Counted from the first letter of the stretch, positions 9,720 to 18,098 are shown. The stretch: DNA of 64,000 bases from an uncultured Oscillospiraceae bacterium (GCA_934591895.1 CAKTPP010000003.1:143648-207647); one strand, 5' to 3'. Made by a program: numbers and translations. Notes: a model not told the origin generated them from the sequence alone.

Positions 9720-10027
9720 AGGGAAATCTCCTCCAGTGCGGCCTCGGCGCGGTCGGCGGCCGTGCGCACGTCCTGCACGAGCGCGCGCAGCGCCTCGAGC
9801 TGTTCGGGCGTGCAGGTCGGGCTCGGCGCACGGCCGAGCAGAAAGTCCGCGCTCACGCCGTAGTAATCACAAGCCCGGCACACGAACGCGAGCCCCGGCT
9901 CGCGCGCACCGTTTTCGTAGTGGGACAGCAGCGCCTGACTGATCTTCAGGTCGGCGGCGACCTTGCGCTGGGACAGCCCGCGCGCATGGCGCAGCTCCGA
10001 CATGACGGCAGCAAAATTGCGTTCCAT
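9716..10027 (-). CDS. XRE-family helix-turn-helix regulator
   Basis: 103 residues from ATG 10027, which follows AGGAGGTG at 7 bases; the frame runs further upstream without a better start. The HTH occupies about residues 8-62 (LRHARGLSQRKVAADLKISQ, then ALLSHYENGAREPGL) and is followed by DYYGVSADFLLGR, typical of phage-repressor-like regulators, and a short acidic helix. First gene of the lepA operon; may autoregulate it (inference). Confidence 0.88.
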
Positions 10028-10062
10028 GCCGCACCTCCTGTAACGTTCTGATAACGGTCTGT

Positions 10063-10091
10063 ATTTTACCACGCCCGCGCGCAAACGGCAA
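10063..10091 (-). promoter_or_regulatory. SigmaA promoter of the xre-lepA operon
   Basis: On the minus strand: TTGCCG, 17-base spacer, TAAAAT preceded by TGG (extended -10). Lies 36 bases before the XRE start. Confidence 0.65.
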
Positions 10092-10120
10092 CAACCTCTT
10101 TTTAAAATCGTGTGCGGGGG

Positions 10121-10149
10121 TTGAAAAACGTCGGATGTGGTGTTACACT
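10121..10149 (+). promoter_or_regulatory. SigmaA promoter of pta
   Basis: TTGAAA (10121-10126), 17-base spacer, TACACT (10144-10149) preceded by TGT (extended -10). About 65 bases before the pta ATG. Confidence 0.7.
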
Positions 10150-10214
10150 ATTTAATTGTGAAATCATGTTCACAGAAAAACAGAAAACAGATGAACATAT
10201 TGGAGGAAAACACC

Positions 10215-11216
10215 ATGTTTGAAAATCTGGTTGAAGTTCTCAAAGCCAATCCGCGCAAGATCGTCTACACCGAGGGCACCGACGCCCGCATCCTCGAGTC
10301 CGCTGCCCGCCTGAAGCAGGGCGGCTTCCTGACGCCGATCCTTGTCGGCAATGTCGAGGACGTGAAGGCTGCGGCCAAGGCCGGCGGCTTTGACATCGAG
10401 GGTCTCGAGATCATCGATCCCGCCACCTATGACAAGATGGACGAGATGGCGCAGTGCATGTTCGACCTGCGCAAGGGCAAGATGGAAATGGAGGACGTGC
10501 GCGCCAACCTCCAGAAGGGCAACTACTTCGGCACCATGCTCGTGAAGATGGGCGTGGCCGACGCGCTGCTCGGCGGCGCGACCTATTCCACCGCGGACAC
10601 CGTCCGTCCGGCGCTGCAGCTGATCAAGACCAAGAAGGGCGCCCACCTTGTGAGCTCCTGCTTCATCATGGTGCGCGGCGACGAGATGCTCGCCATGGGC
10701 GACTGCGCCATCAACATCGATTATCAGGACAACGTCGACAAGGCCACCGGTGAGGTCACCTTCTCCGCTGCGCAGAAGCTGGCGGAGGTCGCCGTCGAGA
10801 CCGCCAAGACTGCCGAGATCTTCGGCATGGATCCGAAGGTCGCCATGCTGAGCTTCTCCACCAAGGGCTCCGGCAAGGGCGGCACGGTCGCGCTCAGCCA
10901 CGACGCCACCGTCATCGCCAAGGAGCTCGCGCCCGAGCTGAAGATCGACGGCGAGATGCAGTTTGACGCCGCCGTCTCCCCGGTCGTCGGCCAGCTGAAG
11001 TTCCCCGGTTCCCCGGTCGCGGGCCATGCCAACACCTTCATCTTCCCGTGCATCGAGGCCGGCAACATCGGCTATAAGATCGCGCAGCGCCTGGGCGGCT
11101 TCGCGGCCTACGGCCCGATCCTGCAGGGTCTGAACGCGCCCATCAACGACCTGTCCCGCGGCTGCGACGCCGAGGAGGTCTACCAGATGTCCATCATCAC
11201 GGCGGCTCTGGCCTGA
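10215..11216 (+). CDS. pta: Phosphate acetyltransferase
   Basis: 333 residues from ATG 10215, preceded by TGGAGGAAAA; an earlier GTG in frame at 10137 overlaps the promoter. It interconverts acetyl-CoA and acetyl phosphate in fermentative energy metabolism. The sequence shows the short (Pta/EutD catalytic domain only) form: KIVYTEGTDARILESAARL near the start, LVKMGVADALLGGATYSTADTVRP in the middle and SPVAGHANTFIFPCIEAGNI near the end. The acetate kinase gene that normally works with it is not adjacent; a terminator follows directly. Confidence 0.97.
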   Translation: MFENLVEVLKANPRKIVYTEGTDARILESAARLKQGGFLTPILVGNVEDVKAAAKAGGFDIEGLEIIDPATYDKMDEMAQCMFDLRKGKMEMEDVRANLQKGNYFGTMLVKMGVADALLGGATYSTADTVRPALQLIKTKKGAHLVSSCFIMVRGDEMLAMGDCAINIDYQDNVDKATGEVTFSAAQKLAEVAVETAKTAEIFGMDPKVAMLSFSTKGSGKGGTVALSHDATVIAKELAPELKIDGEMQFDAAVSPVVGQLKFPGSPVAGHANTFIFPCIEAGNIGYKIAQRLGGFAAYGPILQGLNAPINDLSRGCDAEEVYQMSIITAALA

Positions 11217-11241
11217 TCGGTTTTCCGTCCAAAACATATTG

Positions 11242-11274
11242 CCGGCGCTGTTAAGATAACAGCGCCGGTTTTTT
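11242..11274 (+). terminator. Terminator of pta
   Basis: Perfect 12-bp stem CCGGCGCTGTTA / TAACAGCGCCGG, 3-base loop, six T. Confidence 0.92.
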
Positions 11275-11291
11275 GAAAGGGAGGTGCGCCT

Positions 11292-11738
11292 GTGGAGCGC
11301 GAGGAATATATGCGCGCGGCGCTCGCGCTCGCGCACGCCGCGGCGGCCGACGGGGAAGTGCCGGTCGGCTGCGTGATCGCCGACGCCGGGGGGCGCATCA
11401 TCGGCCGCGGGCGCAACCGCCGCGAGCGCACGCACCGCGCCGATGCCCACGCCGAGATGGAGGCCATCGCCGAGGCGTGCCGCGCGCTCGGCACGTGGCG
11501 GCTCGACGGCTGCACGCTCTATGTCACGCTCGAGCCGTGCCCCATGTGCGCCGGGGCGATCATCAACGCCCGCGTGCCGGTCGTCGTCTACGGCGCGAAG
11601 GAGCCGAATTTCGGCTCGTGCGGCAGCGTGCTCAACCTCTTTGAGGAGCGCTACGGTCACCACCCCGCCATTTACGGCGGTGTGCTGGAGAATGCGTGCG
11701 CGCGCGTCCTGCGCACATTTTTCGGCGCTCTGCGCTGA
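11292..11738 (+). CDS. tadA: tRNA-specific adenosine deaminase
   Basis: 148 residues from GTG 11292, preceded by GGGAGG. It deaminates A34 of tRNA-Arg(ACG) to inosine. The zinc site is complete: His53-Ala-Glu55 in HAEMEAI and Cys83-Pro-Met-Cys86 in EPCPMCAGAI. Length matches the family. It stands alone between two terminators, with no promoter clearly visible other than read-through from pta. Confidence 0.95.
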   Translation: MEREEYMRAALALAHAAAADGEVPVGCVIADAGGRIIGRGRNRRERTHRADAHAEMEAIAEACRALGTWRLDGCTLYVTLEPCPMCAGAIINARVPVVVYGAKEPNFGSCGSVLNLFEERYGHHPAIYGGVLENACARVLRTFFGALR

Positions 11739-11742
11739 GAGG

Positions 11743-11785
11743 AACGAAAAGCGCGTCCCGGAATCCGGGACGCGCTTTTCGTTTT
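11743..11785 (+). terminator. Terminator of tadA
   Basis: Near-perfect 19-bp stem starting AACGAAAAGCGCGTCCCGG with loop AA, followed by a T-run. It is symmetric enough to work on both strands, and the minus-strand gene at 11913-12605 ends toward it. Confidence 0.85.
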
Positions 11786-11912
11786 GCTTTTGCATCTCTT
11801 CCACCGCTGAGATCGTATGAAACAGCTCATATAGATAAGCGTATAGAAGTGCACGCTTTCGCGCGGAAAGAGGTTGCAACAGCCGGATAAACCGGATGGC
11901 ATCACGTGAAAA

Positions 11913-12605
11913 TTATTGAAAGCTCCAGTCGGCATATGTCTCATCATGGTAATTTGGATAAGTGTAATAATCGATTGCTTTTGTCTTCTGCTCAAATAGA
12001 TCATACATCGCGTGGTCTGAAACGATGGAGCAGAAAGAAATTCCCACATCTTTGCAGCGCTGTATGGATTCTTCCGTCATATCTTCGAACCTGCGTCTGT
12101 CGTCGATTACAATGATGATGTTTTCTTTACAGTAAGGGAATGCCGACCATGGCGGCGAAATGTATCTATTACCAACATGACATTTTTTACTTATCCATTT
12201 ATTCATTTCCCGGTGTCGTTTTACCCAATCAGAAATCGCCTCCGCCGCGGCATTTATCTCCACAGAGTCGTCCAGATATAACCAGTCCGATACTCCGGAG
12301 TGATTTTTCAGATCATCAACGCTATCCCGTATTATTCTGAGGCATGCGTCAAAGGGTGTCCCGCGTAAGATGAATCCGTTTTCAAATGTAGAGTTATACG
12401 GAGTTGAAAAACCTTCTGGCAGTTTGCCTTCCCCATTCATAAAATCCTGAAACGCTCTTTCCATTTCTGCTTCTGCCTGTTCTCTTGCGCGTGCCTGTTC
12501 TTCTGCGCGTGCCTGTTCTTCTGCGCGTGCCTGTTCTCTTGTGATTTCCGGTTCTCTTGCGGTTTTCTGCTCTTTTTTGCTTCTCCATAATTTTGATAGA
12601 AACAT
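11913..12605 (-). CDS. Unrecognised protein with N-terminal charged coiled coil
   Basis: 230 residues; ATG 12605 is preceded by AGGAGGGCACACA. Residues about 18-50 are a highly charged Ala/Glu/Gln/Arg helix with three near-identical six-residue units (AEEQAR, AEEQAR, AREQAE). The rest is a globular region rich in Trp, Tyr and Asp (WLYLDD, VIDDRRRFEDMTEESIQRC, YYTYPNYHDETYADW). I recognise no family. Base composition is clearly lower in GC than its neighbours, which points to acquisition by transfer. It sits alone between a terminator and a glycosyltransferase gene. No signal peptide or membrane segment is seen. Confidence 0.7.
   Translation of the reverse strand: MFLSKLWRSKKEQKTAREPEITREQARAEEQARAEEQARAREQAEAEMERAFQDFMNGEGKLPEGFSTPYNSTFENGFILRGTPFDACLRIIRDSVDDLKNHSGVSDWLYLDDSVEINAAAEAISDWVKRHREMNKWISKKCHVGNRYISPPWSAFPYCKENIIIVIDDRRRFEDMTEESIQRCKDVGISFCSIVSDHAMYDLFEQKTKAIDYYTYPNYHDETYADWSFQ
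12486..12539. repeat. Three tandem 18-bp repeats inside the coiled-coil gene
   Basis: Units TGCGCGTGCCTGTTCTTC at 12486-12503 and 12504-12521 are identical; the third (12522-12539) differs in the last two bases. They encode the repeated charged helix, so copy-number change would lengthen the coiled coil in frame. Confidence 0.85.
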
Positions 12606-12759
12606 TGTGTGCCCTCCTGATTCTGCAATATTTGAATGGATCTGCTCGCGCGTTGAATGCGGTTATTGAAAAAGTGGAAAATCGACCCTGCACGCAGGAA
12701 ACGCCGGAAATGCTTCGAATTCATCGGGTGTGCGCAATGCTGCCATATTGTATACCGGC

Positions 12760-13581
12760 TTATATGGGACGCCCTTTTTGCGCTGATATCTCCTCCATCA
12801 GCTCGTGGTAAAACACGTCGAGTACGCCGATATAGTGCGGCTTCCACGGCTTGAGCCGGCCGCAGTAGTGGATGATGACCGTGTGCGCGCGCACCCAGTC
12901 GAGATCGACCGGCTCTGCGAGCAGCTCCGCGTTGTGCAGCGCGAGGATGCGGTCGCTGAGGTTGTAGATCATGCTGTCGAGCAGGTGCACCCGGTCGCCG
13001 TAGAGCGCGGTGAGAATGTCCTGATCCGGCAGCAGGAACACGTCCTGCTTTTCGTCGGCAAAGGCGCGCACACGCTCCATGTCGAGATCTCCGCGCAGGG
13101 CGGGGAGGTTATACAGCAGCACGCCGGTGTTGATGTAGGGCGCTGCCTCGTCCATGCCCAGGCGCGCGGCGTTGAGCTTTTCGAGCAGCTTGCGTGTGTG
13201 CGTGCAGGCCATGAAATACGCGTCGCCGAACGGCGCGGCATACAGCGCCGTGAGGGGGTTGATGATGACCGTGTCCGCGTCGAGGTAGAGTATGCGCTCG
13301 AGCGTGTCCGGCAGCAGCAGGGGCGCCGCGATGCGGTAATAGATCTGGCGCGGGTAGCGCTTCGACTCCGGAAAGCCGTCGAACATCGCGGGGTCGACGA
13401 ACACGAAGTGCAGCCCGGCCTCGGGCAGCGCCGCGCGCACGCTGTCCTCGTCGGCGGGCGTGAGATCGGAGTGCAGGATAAAGACCTCGTAGTGGCTTGC
13501 GCCGCCGTGCAGCAGCACGCTGCGCATACAATTGAGAAACGTGGGGATATAGCCCCCGTTGATCGCAAAGAGCAGGTTCAT
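12760..13581 (-). CDS. Glycosyltransferase family 8 protein
   Basis: 273 residues. Retaining glycosyltransferase of the lipopolysaccharide galactosyl/glucosyltransferase type, using a UDP-sugar and Mn2+. It opens with MNLLFAINGGYIP, carries the metal-binding DxD as Asp101-Ala-Asp103 in ILYLDADTVI, the INTGVLLYNL region, and the late HYCGRLKPW motif (about 236-246) that closes over the donor. ATG 13581 has GGGAGGAAAGC upstream. Probably transcribed with the phosphoribosyltransferase gene upstream of it. Acceptor unknown. Confidence 0.92.
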   Translation of the reverse strand: MNLLFAINGGYIPTFLNCMRSVLLHGGASHYEVFILHSDLTPADEDSVRAALPEAGLHFVFVDPAMFDGFPESKRYPRQIYYRIAAPLLLPDTLERILYLDADTVIINPLTALYAAPFGDAYFMACTHTRKLLEKLNAARLGMDEAAPYINTGVLLYNLPALRGDLDMERVRAFADEKQDVFLLPDQDILTALYGDRVHLLDSMIYNLSDRILALHNAELLAEPVDLDWVRAHTVIIHYCGRLKPWKPHYIGVLDVFYHELMEEISAQKGRPI

Positions 13582-13671
13582 ACGCTTTCCTCCCGAATAC
13601 GCTGCGAATGCAGGCGGTTATGGCACGCGGGCGCTGCATCGGCAGCGCCCGCGAAGCTTTGCTGTGTGTCG

Positions 13672-14226
13672 TTATGCCTTCGGCGTGCCGTCGGGGTTGA
13701 ACAGCGGCAGCTTGCCGAGCACGGTGATGTCGGGGCGGTCGTTGGCGTCGCCCTCGGCGAGCACGGCCATCTTGCCGACGATGATGCCGCCGGCCTCGTT
13801 GACGAGCTCCTCCATCGCGCGCAGCGACTCGCCGGTCGAGATCACGTCGTCGACGATGACGATGCGCTTGCCGTGGATCAGCTCCGCGTCCGTCTGGTCG
13901 AGCACGAGCGTCTGCACGCCCTGCGTCGTGATGGACTTGACGTGCACCTGAAATACGCTGCTCATGTAGGCCTTGGCCTTCTTGCGGGCGACAAAATACT
14001 TGTCCGCGCCGCTCTGACGGGCCATTTCATACACCAGCGGGATGGCTTTCGCTTCGGGGGCGATCAGATAGTCATATTCCGGCGTCAGCTTGAGCAGCTC
14101 GGCCGCGCAGTGCACGGTCAGCTCCACATCGCCAAACATGACGAACGCGCCGATGTACAGGTCGTCGGAGACCTTGCACAGGGGCAGATCGCGCTTTAGC
14201 CCGGCGATATCCATCTCATATGTCAT
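13672..14226 (-). CDS. Phosphoribosyltransferase family protein (adenine PRTase-like)
   Basis: 184 residues. The PRPP-binding signature VIVDDVISTGES lies at residues 123-134, and an adenine-PRTase-like PEAKAIPLVYEMARQSG at about 58-73. The family is common in clostridia and annotated as a purine-salvage-type PRTase, but the sequence differs from classical Apt in its N-terminus, so the base substrate is uncertain. AGGAGG ribosome site 8 bases before ATG 14226. A hairpin without T-run (about 13626-13651) separates it from the GT8 gene. Confidence 0.88.
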   Translation of the reverse strand: MTYEMDIAGLKRDLPLCKVSDDLYIGAFVMFGDVELTVHCAAELLKLTPEYDYLIAPEAKAIPLVYEMARQSGADKYFVARKKAKAYMSSVFQVHVKSITTQGVQTLVLDQTDAELIHGKRIVIVDDVISTGESLRAMEELVNEAGGIIVGKMAVLAEGDANDRPDITVLGKLPLFNPDGTPKA

Positions 14227-14266
14227 TTGAAATTCCTCCTAATCATAATCACAGGGTAACAAAGTT

Positions 14267-14294
14267 ATTATACATGAATGCCGGAAAAATGCAA
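14267..14294 (-). promoter_or_regulatory. SigmaA promoter of the phosphoribosyltransferase gene
   Basis: Minus strand: TTGCAT, 16-base spacer, TATAAT. About 40 bases before the start codon. Confidence 0.75.
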
Positions 14295-14517
14295 GACTTC
14301 CGGCGGCAAAAGATGTCTGTATGTATGTGTCATATGGACGAATGTGTTTCGAATATATTTCAGTAAAGGAAACCATTCGAAAACAGAATATCAAAATAAT
14401 GGGAGTTGCCATTTTCGTGACGCCGTCAGAATATCTAAAAAGTGGTCAGGTTTCGCTGGGGCAATCTATGGCATCGTCTAAAATGAACAGTTTATGAACG
14501 AAATTCACGAAAAACGG
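14295..14517. other. AT-rich intergenic stretch without recognisable gene
   Basis: Divergent intergenic DNA between the phosphoribosyltransferase and the sodium symporter. Low GC, no ORF with a ribosome site, no strong hairpin. Confidence 0.5.
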
Positions 14518-14546
14518 TTGCGGATTTCGTATTTTTAGTGTAAATT
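14518..14546 (+). promoter_or_regulatory. SigmaA promoter of the sodium symporter gene
   Basis: TTGCGG (14518-14523), 17-base spacer, TAAATT (14541-14546). It implies a leader of about 115 bases that contains an 8-bp hairpin CCGGACGA / TCGTCCGG near 14592-14616. Confidence 0.65.
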
Positions 14547-14667
14547 AGCAATAAGTTCATCGAGAATTTCCCACTTGCGGTTATGGATGCCCGGACGAAG
14601 CGGTTATCGTCCGGCACTATTTGGGGGGAGTTCCGGGGAAAAGCAATTTGAAATTGGAGGAAAAACA

Positions 14668-16122
14668 ATGGACGAAAACAAACGTGGTTCATTTGGCAGC
14701 AATATCGGCTTTCTGATGTCTGCCATCGGTTCCGCCGTCGGCCTCGGCAATATCTGGGGCTTCCCGTACAAGATGGGCAAGAGCGGCGGCTTTACGTTCC
14801 TGATCATCTACCTGATCCTCGCGGTCTTCGTCGGCTTTGCGATCATGCTGTCCGAGCTGGCGATGGGTCGTAAGACCGGCCTCGGCCCGGTCAACGCCTA
14901 CAAGACTATGTCGAAGAAGTTCAAGTGGATCGGCTGGCTGGCAATCCTGGCTCCGTTCCTGATCATGACCTTCTACTCGGTCCTCGGCGGCTACTGCATC
15001 TACTACATCGTCCTCAACATTGTCGGCCTGTTCAAGGGTGTGCCCGGCGCTGAGAGTTTTGGCACGCTGCTCACCAACCCCGGCATGAGCATTCTCGTGA
15101 TGCTCGGCTTCATGATCATCTGCTACCTCATCAACCTCAACGGTGTCGGCGGCGGCATTGAGAAGTTCAACAAGATCGGCATGCCCGCTCTGTTCGTCAT
15201 GCTCGTCATCGTCATCATCCGTGCCTGGACGCTCCCGCACGCTGCGGAAGGTCTGAAGTTCATGTTCGTCCCCGGCTACGCGGTCAAGGGCGGCTTCATC
15301 GACAAGGCACCCGGCGTCATGTCCGTTCTGGCGACGGCCGGCGGCCAGATGTTCTTCTCCCTGTCTCTTGCCATGGGCGCCATGATCACCTATGGCTCCT
15401 ACCTCGGCAAGAGTGAGAACCTGCCGAAAAACTCCGTTATCATCGTTATCTCCGATACCCTCGTTGCCATCATGGCCGGCCTCGCCGTTATCCCGGCGGC
15501 CGTCGCCAACGGCATCGCCAAGGGCATGGCCGTCTCCGAGATCAAGCTCGGCGGCCCGACCCTTCTGTTCGCCACCCTGCAGGACGTGTTCCATGACATG
15601 GGCACCATCGGCGGCGTCTTCGGCTTCATCTTCTATGCCCTCGTTCTGATCGCGGCCATCTCGTCCGCCATCTCCCTGATCGAGGCGGTCGCCGTCACGT
15701 TCATCGACCGTGCCAGCGCGCGCGGTGAGGAGCCCAGCCGTCCGCGTACGATCACCCTCGTGTGCATCGTCATCTTCCTGCTGTCCTGCTTCGTCGCTTC
15801 CGACGGTCTTGGCTCTCGTCCGTTCGCCCCGTGGCAGTTCTTCGGCATCGGCTCTGAGGCCGCTCCGTGGAATGACTGCTGGCTCGACTTCATGGACACC
15901 TGGTCCGAAGGCGTTGCGATGCCGCTCGGCGCCCTGCTCATGTCCATCATGATCGGCTGGGAGATCAAGCCAAAATCTCTGTTCGACGAGATCGACAGCG
16001 GCTACAACGGCAAGATTCACGGCTTCTACACCTTCTGCATCAAGTATGTCTGCCCGATCGCGATGGTCTTCATCCTGCTCGTGCAGCTGAGCACGTTCTT
16101 CGGCTTCGGCTGGTTCGAGTGA
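14668..16122 (+). CDS. Neurotransmitter:sodium symporter (NSS) family transporter
   Basis: 484 residues from ATG 14668, preceded by TTGGAGG; the frame is open for 93 more bases upstream but without a ribosome site. The first membrane helix carries the family signature FLMSAIGSAVGLGNIWGFPY, which forms the Na+ and substrate site in LeuT-type transporters. About 11-12 membrane segments are visible to the end. It imports an amino acid or related amine with Na+; the substrate cannot be told. Monocistronic between its own promoter and a terminator. Confidence 0.95.
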   Translation: MDENKRGSFGSNIGFLMSAIGSAVGLGNIWGFPYKMGKSGGFTFLIIYLILAVFVGFAIMLSELAMGRKTGLGPVNAYKTMSKKFKWIGWLAILAPFLIMTFYSVLGGYCIYYIVLNIVGLFKGVPGAESFGTLLTNPGMSILVMLGFMIICYLINLNGVGGGIEKFNKIGMPALFVMLVIVIIRAWTLPHAAEGLKFMFVPGYAVKGGFIDKAPGVMSVLATAGGQMFFSLSLAMGAMITYGSYLGKSENLPKNSVIIVISDTLVAIMAGLAVIPAAVANGIAKGMAVSEIKLGGPTLLFATLQDVFHDMGTIGGVFGFIFYALVLIAAISSAISLIEAVAVTFIDRASARGEEPSRPRTITLVCIVIFLLSCFVASDGLGSRPFAPWQFFGIGSEAAPWNDCWLDFMDTWSEGVAMPLGALLMSIMIGWEIKPKSLFDEIDSGYNGKIHGFYTFCIKYVCPIAMVFILLVQLSTFFGFGWFE

Positions 16123-16166
16123 TCGCAGCATCAGAAGCTTTTCGTAAAACGAAACAAAACAACCGC

Positions 16167-16195
16167 AACCGGCAGCCTTCGGGCTGCCGGTTTTT
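16167..16195 (+). terminator. Terminator of the NSS transporter gene
   Basis: Stem AACCGGCAGCC / GGCTGCCGGTT with loop TTCG, followed by TTTTT. Confidence 0.92.
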
Positions 16196-16243
16196 GTTGT
16201 GCCGTGCGCTGCGGCGGTCACCGCGCAGTCCGTGTCCGGACAT

Positions 16244-16284
16244 GGAAAAAGCGCCGTGCAGATCGCTCTGCGCGGCGCTTTTCC
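16244..16284 (-). terminator. Terminator of the HtrA gene
   Basis: Stem GGAAAAAGCGCCG / CGGCGCTTTTCC with a self-pairing loop; on the minus strand it ends in a T-run. Lies about 95 bases beyond the htrA stop. A second GC-rich hairpin GGCGG/CCGCC without T-run is at about 16339-16363. Confidence 0.7.
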
Positions 16285-16379
16285 GCTTGGGGAAAGAAGA
16301 TGGAGAAAGAAAAAGAGAGGATGCACAAAACCTTCGGCGGCGGGGCGGTCACCCGCCGCCGGAGTTGAGGAGAAGCAAA

Positions 16380-17900
16380 TTATTTCGTACTGTCGCTGGC
16401 GCGGTCGAAGGTGACGGTCAGCTTCAGCGTCTCGCCGTTGCGCGAGACGGTCAGCGTGGCGCTCTCGCCGGCGGAGTAGCCGCGCAGCGCGCTGCGCAGC
16501 GCGTCGCCGGAGGAGATGGCCGTGTCGTCGATGGCGGTGATGATGTCGCCCGCCTTCAGGCCGGCCTTCTCAGCGCAGCTGCCGCTGTTGACGGCGTTGA
16601 CGCACGCGCCGTCCGGCATGTTGTAATACTGCGCGGCGCTGTCCGGAATGGTCTGCAGCGTGATGCCGAGCTGGGCGCGGTCGGTCACGGTGCCGTTTTT
16701 CATGAGGTCGTTTGCGATGGCGACGGCGTCATTGATCGGGATGGCGAAGCCCAGACCCTCCACGCCGGAGGAGCTGTATTTCGCGGTCACGATGCCGATG
16801 ACCTGACCGGAGGTGTTGTACACGGGGCCGCCGGAGTTGCCGGCGTTGACGGCGGCGTCGATCTGGAACATGTTGATGCCGCTGTCGGAGCCGTCGGAGG
16901 TGGTGATCGTGCGGTCAAGCGCGCTGATCATGCCGCTCGTCATGGTGAACTCCAGCTCGCCGAGCGGGTTGCCGACGGCATAGACCGTGTCGCCGACGGC
17001 CATGCCGTCGCTGTCGCCGAAGGTGACGGGCGTCACGCCGGCGGCGTCGATCTTGAGCAGGGCGATGTCGTTGTCCTCGTCCACGCCGACGATGGTCGCC
17101 TGATAGGTCGTGCCGTCGTAGGTGAGCACGGACACGGCGTAGCCGTACTGGTGCGCGGTGGAGATGACGTGGTAGTTCGTGAGCACGTAGCCGTCCTCCG
17201 TAATGAAAAAGCCGCTGCCGCAGCTCGCCTGCGAGCTCGTCTGGCCGAAGTAGTTGGTGTAGGTCACCTCCGTCGTGATCGCAACGACCTGCTTGCACGC
17301 CAGATCGTAGATCGATGAGGCGGAGCTCGGGTCGGAGCTGACCGGCTGCGTCACGAGCGTGCCGCTCGAGCCGGTGGCGGAGCTTCCGGAGCTCTTGCCG
17401 GAGCGGGTGATGAGCCCCGCGACTGCGCCGCCGCCGAGCCCGCCGAGCAGTGCGCACACAAGGCACAGGCACGCGATGCGCGTGATGAGCCGTTTCTGCT
17501 CGGGCGTGCGCGCGGTCCTGGGCTTGCGGGCACGGTGCTTGCGTTTGGGCTTTTCCGCCCATGCGTCGGCGTCCGGCGTGTAGTAGCGCGGCGGGGTGTT
17601 GGCCGCGTCGTCGCTGGGCTGGAAGTTCGCGTCTTCATAGCTGCGCTCGGCCTCGGGACGGACGATGTGATAGGTCACGTCGTCACTGTCGTCGACCGGC
17701 GCGCCGCAGTTTGCGCAGAAGCTTGCGCCCGGCTTGAGCGCCGCGCCGCACTGCGGGCACGTGCGCGCCGCTGCGGCGGTATCGTCTGTGGCTGCCTGTG
17801 CCTGCGCGGACGTGTTCTCGTCCGCGTCCTGGGCTGCATCCGATGCTGTGGGGATGACTTCCGGCTGTTCGTCTTCGGGGAAATTGGAAGCGTCGTTCAT
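16380..17900 (-). CDS. HtrA/DegP-like membrane serine protease with N-terminal zinc ribbon
   Basis: 506 residues. Order of parts: acidic Ala-rich N-terminus; zinc ribbon with Cys48, Cys51, Cys62, Cys65 (CPQCG...CANCG); basic linker KPKRKHRARKPRTAR; one membrane segment about 140-164; extracellular trypsin-like domain with His244 (NYHV), Asp278 (DNDIALLKI) and Ser356 (GNSGGP); one PDZ domain about 415-500. Acts in envelope protein quality control. GGGAGGCAG precedes ATG 17900. The cytoplasmic zinc ribbon is not part of classical HtrA and may sense or bind something inside the cell. A perfect palindrome upstream (17939-17954) may be its operator. Confidence 0.95.
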   Translation of the reverse strand: MNDASNFPEDEQPEVIPTASDAAQDADENTSAQAQAATDDTAAAARTCPQCGAALKPGASFCANCGAPVDDSDDVTYHIVRPEAERSYEDANFQPSDDAANTPPRYYTPDADAWAEKPKRKHRARKPRTARTPEQKRLITRIACLCLVCALLGGLGGGAVAGLITRSGKSSGSSATGSSGTLVTQPVSSDPSSASSIYDLACKQVVAITTEVTYTNYFGQTSSQASCGSGFFITEDGYVLTNYHVISTAHQYGYAVSVLTYDGTTYQATIVGVDEDNDIALLKIDAAGVTPVTFGDSDGMAVGDTVYAVGNPLGELEFTMTSGMISALDRTITTSDGSDSGINMFQIDAAVNAGNSGGPVYNTSGQVIGIVTAKYSSSGVEGLGFAIPINDAVAIANDLMKNGTVTDRAQLGITLQTIPDSAAQYYNMPDGACVNAVNSGSCAEKAGLKAGDIITAIDDTAISSGDALRSALRGYSAGESATLTVSRNGETLKLTVTFDRASDSTK

Positions 17901-17938
17901 GTTATCTGCCTCCCGGCTGTGTTGTTTTTGAAGTGTCT

Positions 17939-17954
17939 ATATCGTAGACGATAT
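17939..17954. promoter_or_regulatory. Perfect palindrome upstream of the HtrA gene, candidate operator
   Basis: ATATCGT-AG-ACGATAT: 7-bp arms and a 2-base centre, 38 bases upstream of the htrA ATG. Its position in the promoter/leader region and perfect symmetry suggest a repressor or activator site. No regulator can be assigned. Confidence 0.45.
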
Positions 17955-18044
17955 TTGTAACACGCGCATGAACAAAGGGCGAAGATTTTTCGAATATTCC
18001 CGAAAGCATTTGTGAACACTGCGTCTGATTTATGAACGCGCGGC

Positions 18045-18077
18045 AAAAAACCGCCCGCACAGAACCTGTGCGGGCGG
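18045..18077 (-). terminator. Terminator of the GntR/ABC operon
   Basis: Stem CCGCCCGCACAG / CTGTGCGGGCGG (18051-18062 and 18066-18077) followed on the minus strand by TTTTTT. Lies 22 bases after the permease stop. Confidence 0.9.
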
Positions 18078-18098
18078 TGAGCGTGATTTGTGCGGACG

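Noticed and set aside
12486..12539. Regular 18-bp repeats considered as a CRISPR array
   Set aside because: The units are directly adjacent without spacers and lie in frame in a coiled-coil gene; no cas genes are present.
16119..17318. Plus-strand frame of about 400 codons opposite the HtrA gene
   Set aside because: Passes through the NSS terminator and consists of antisense Val/Asp/Gly-rich sequence; HtrA catalytic motifs are on the minus strand.
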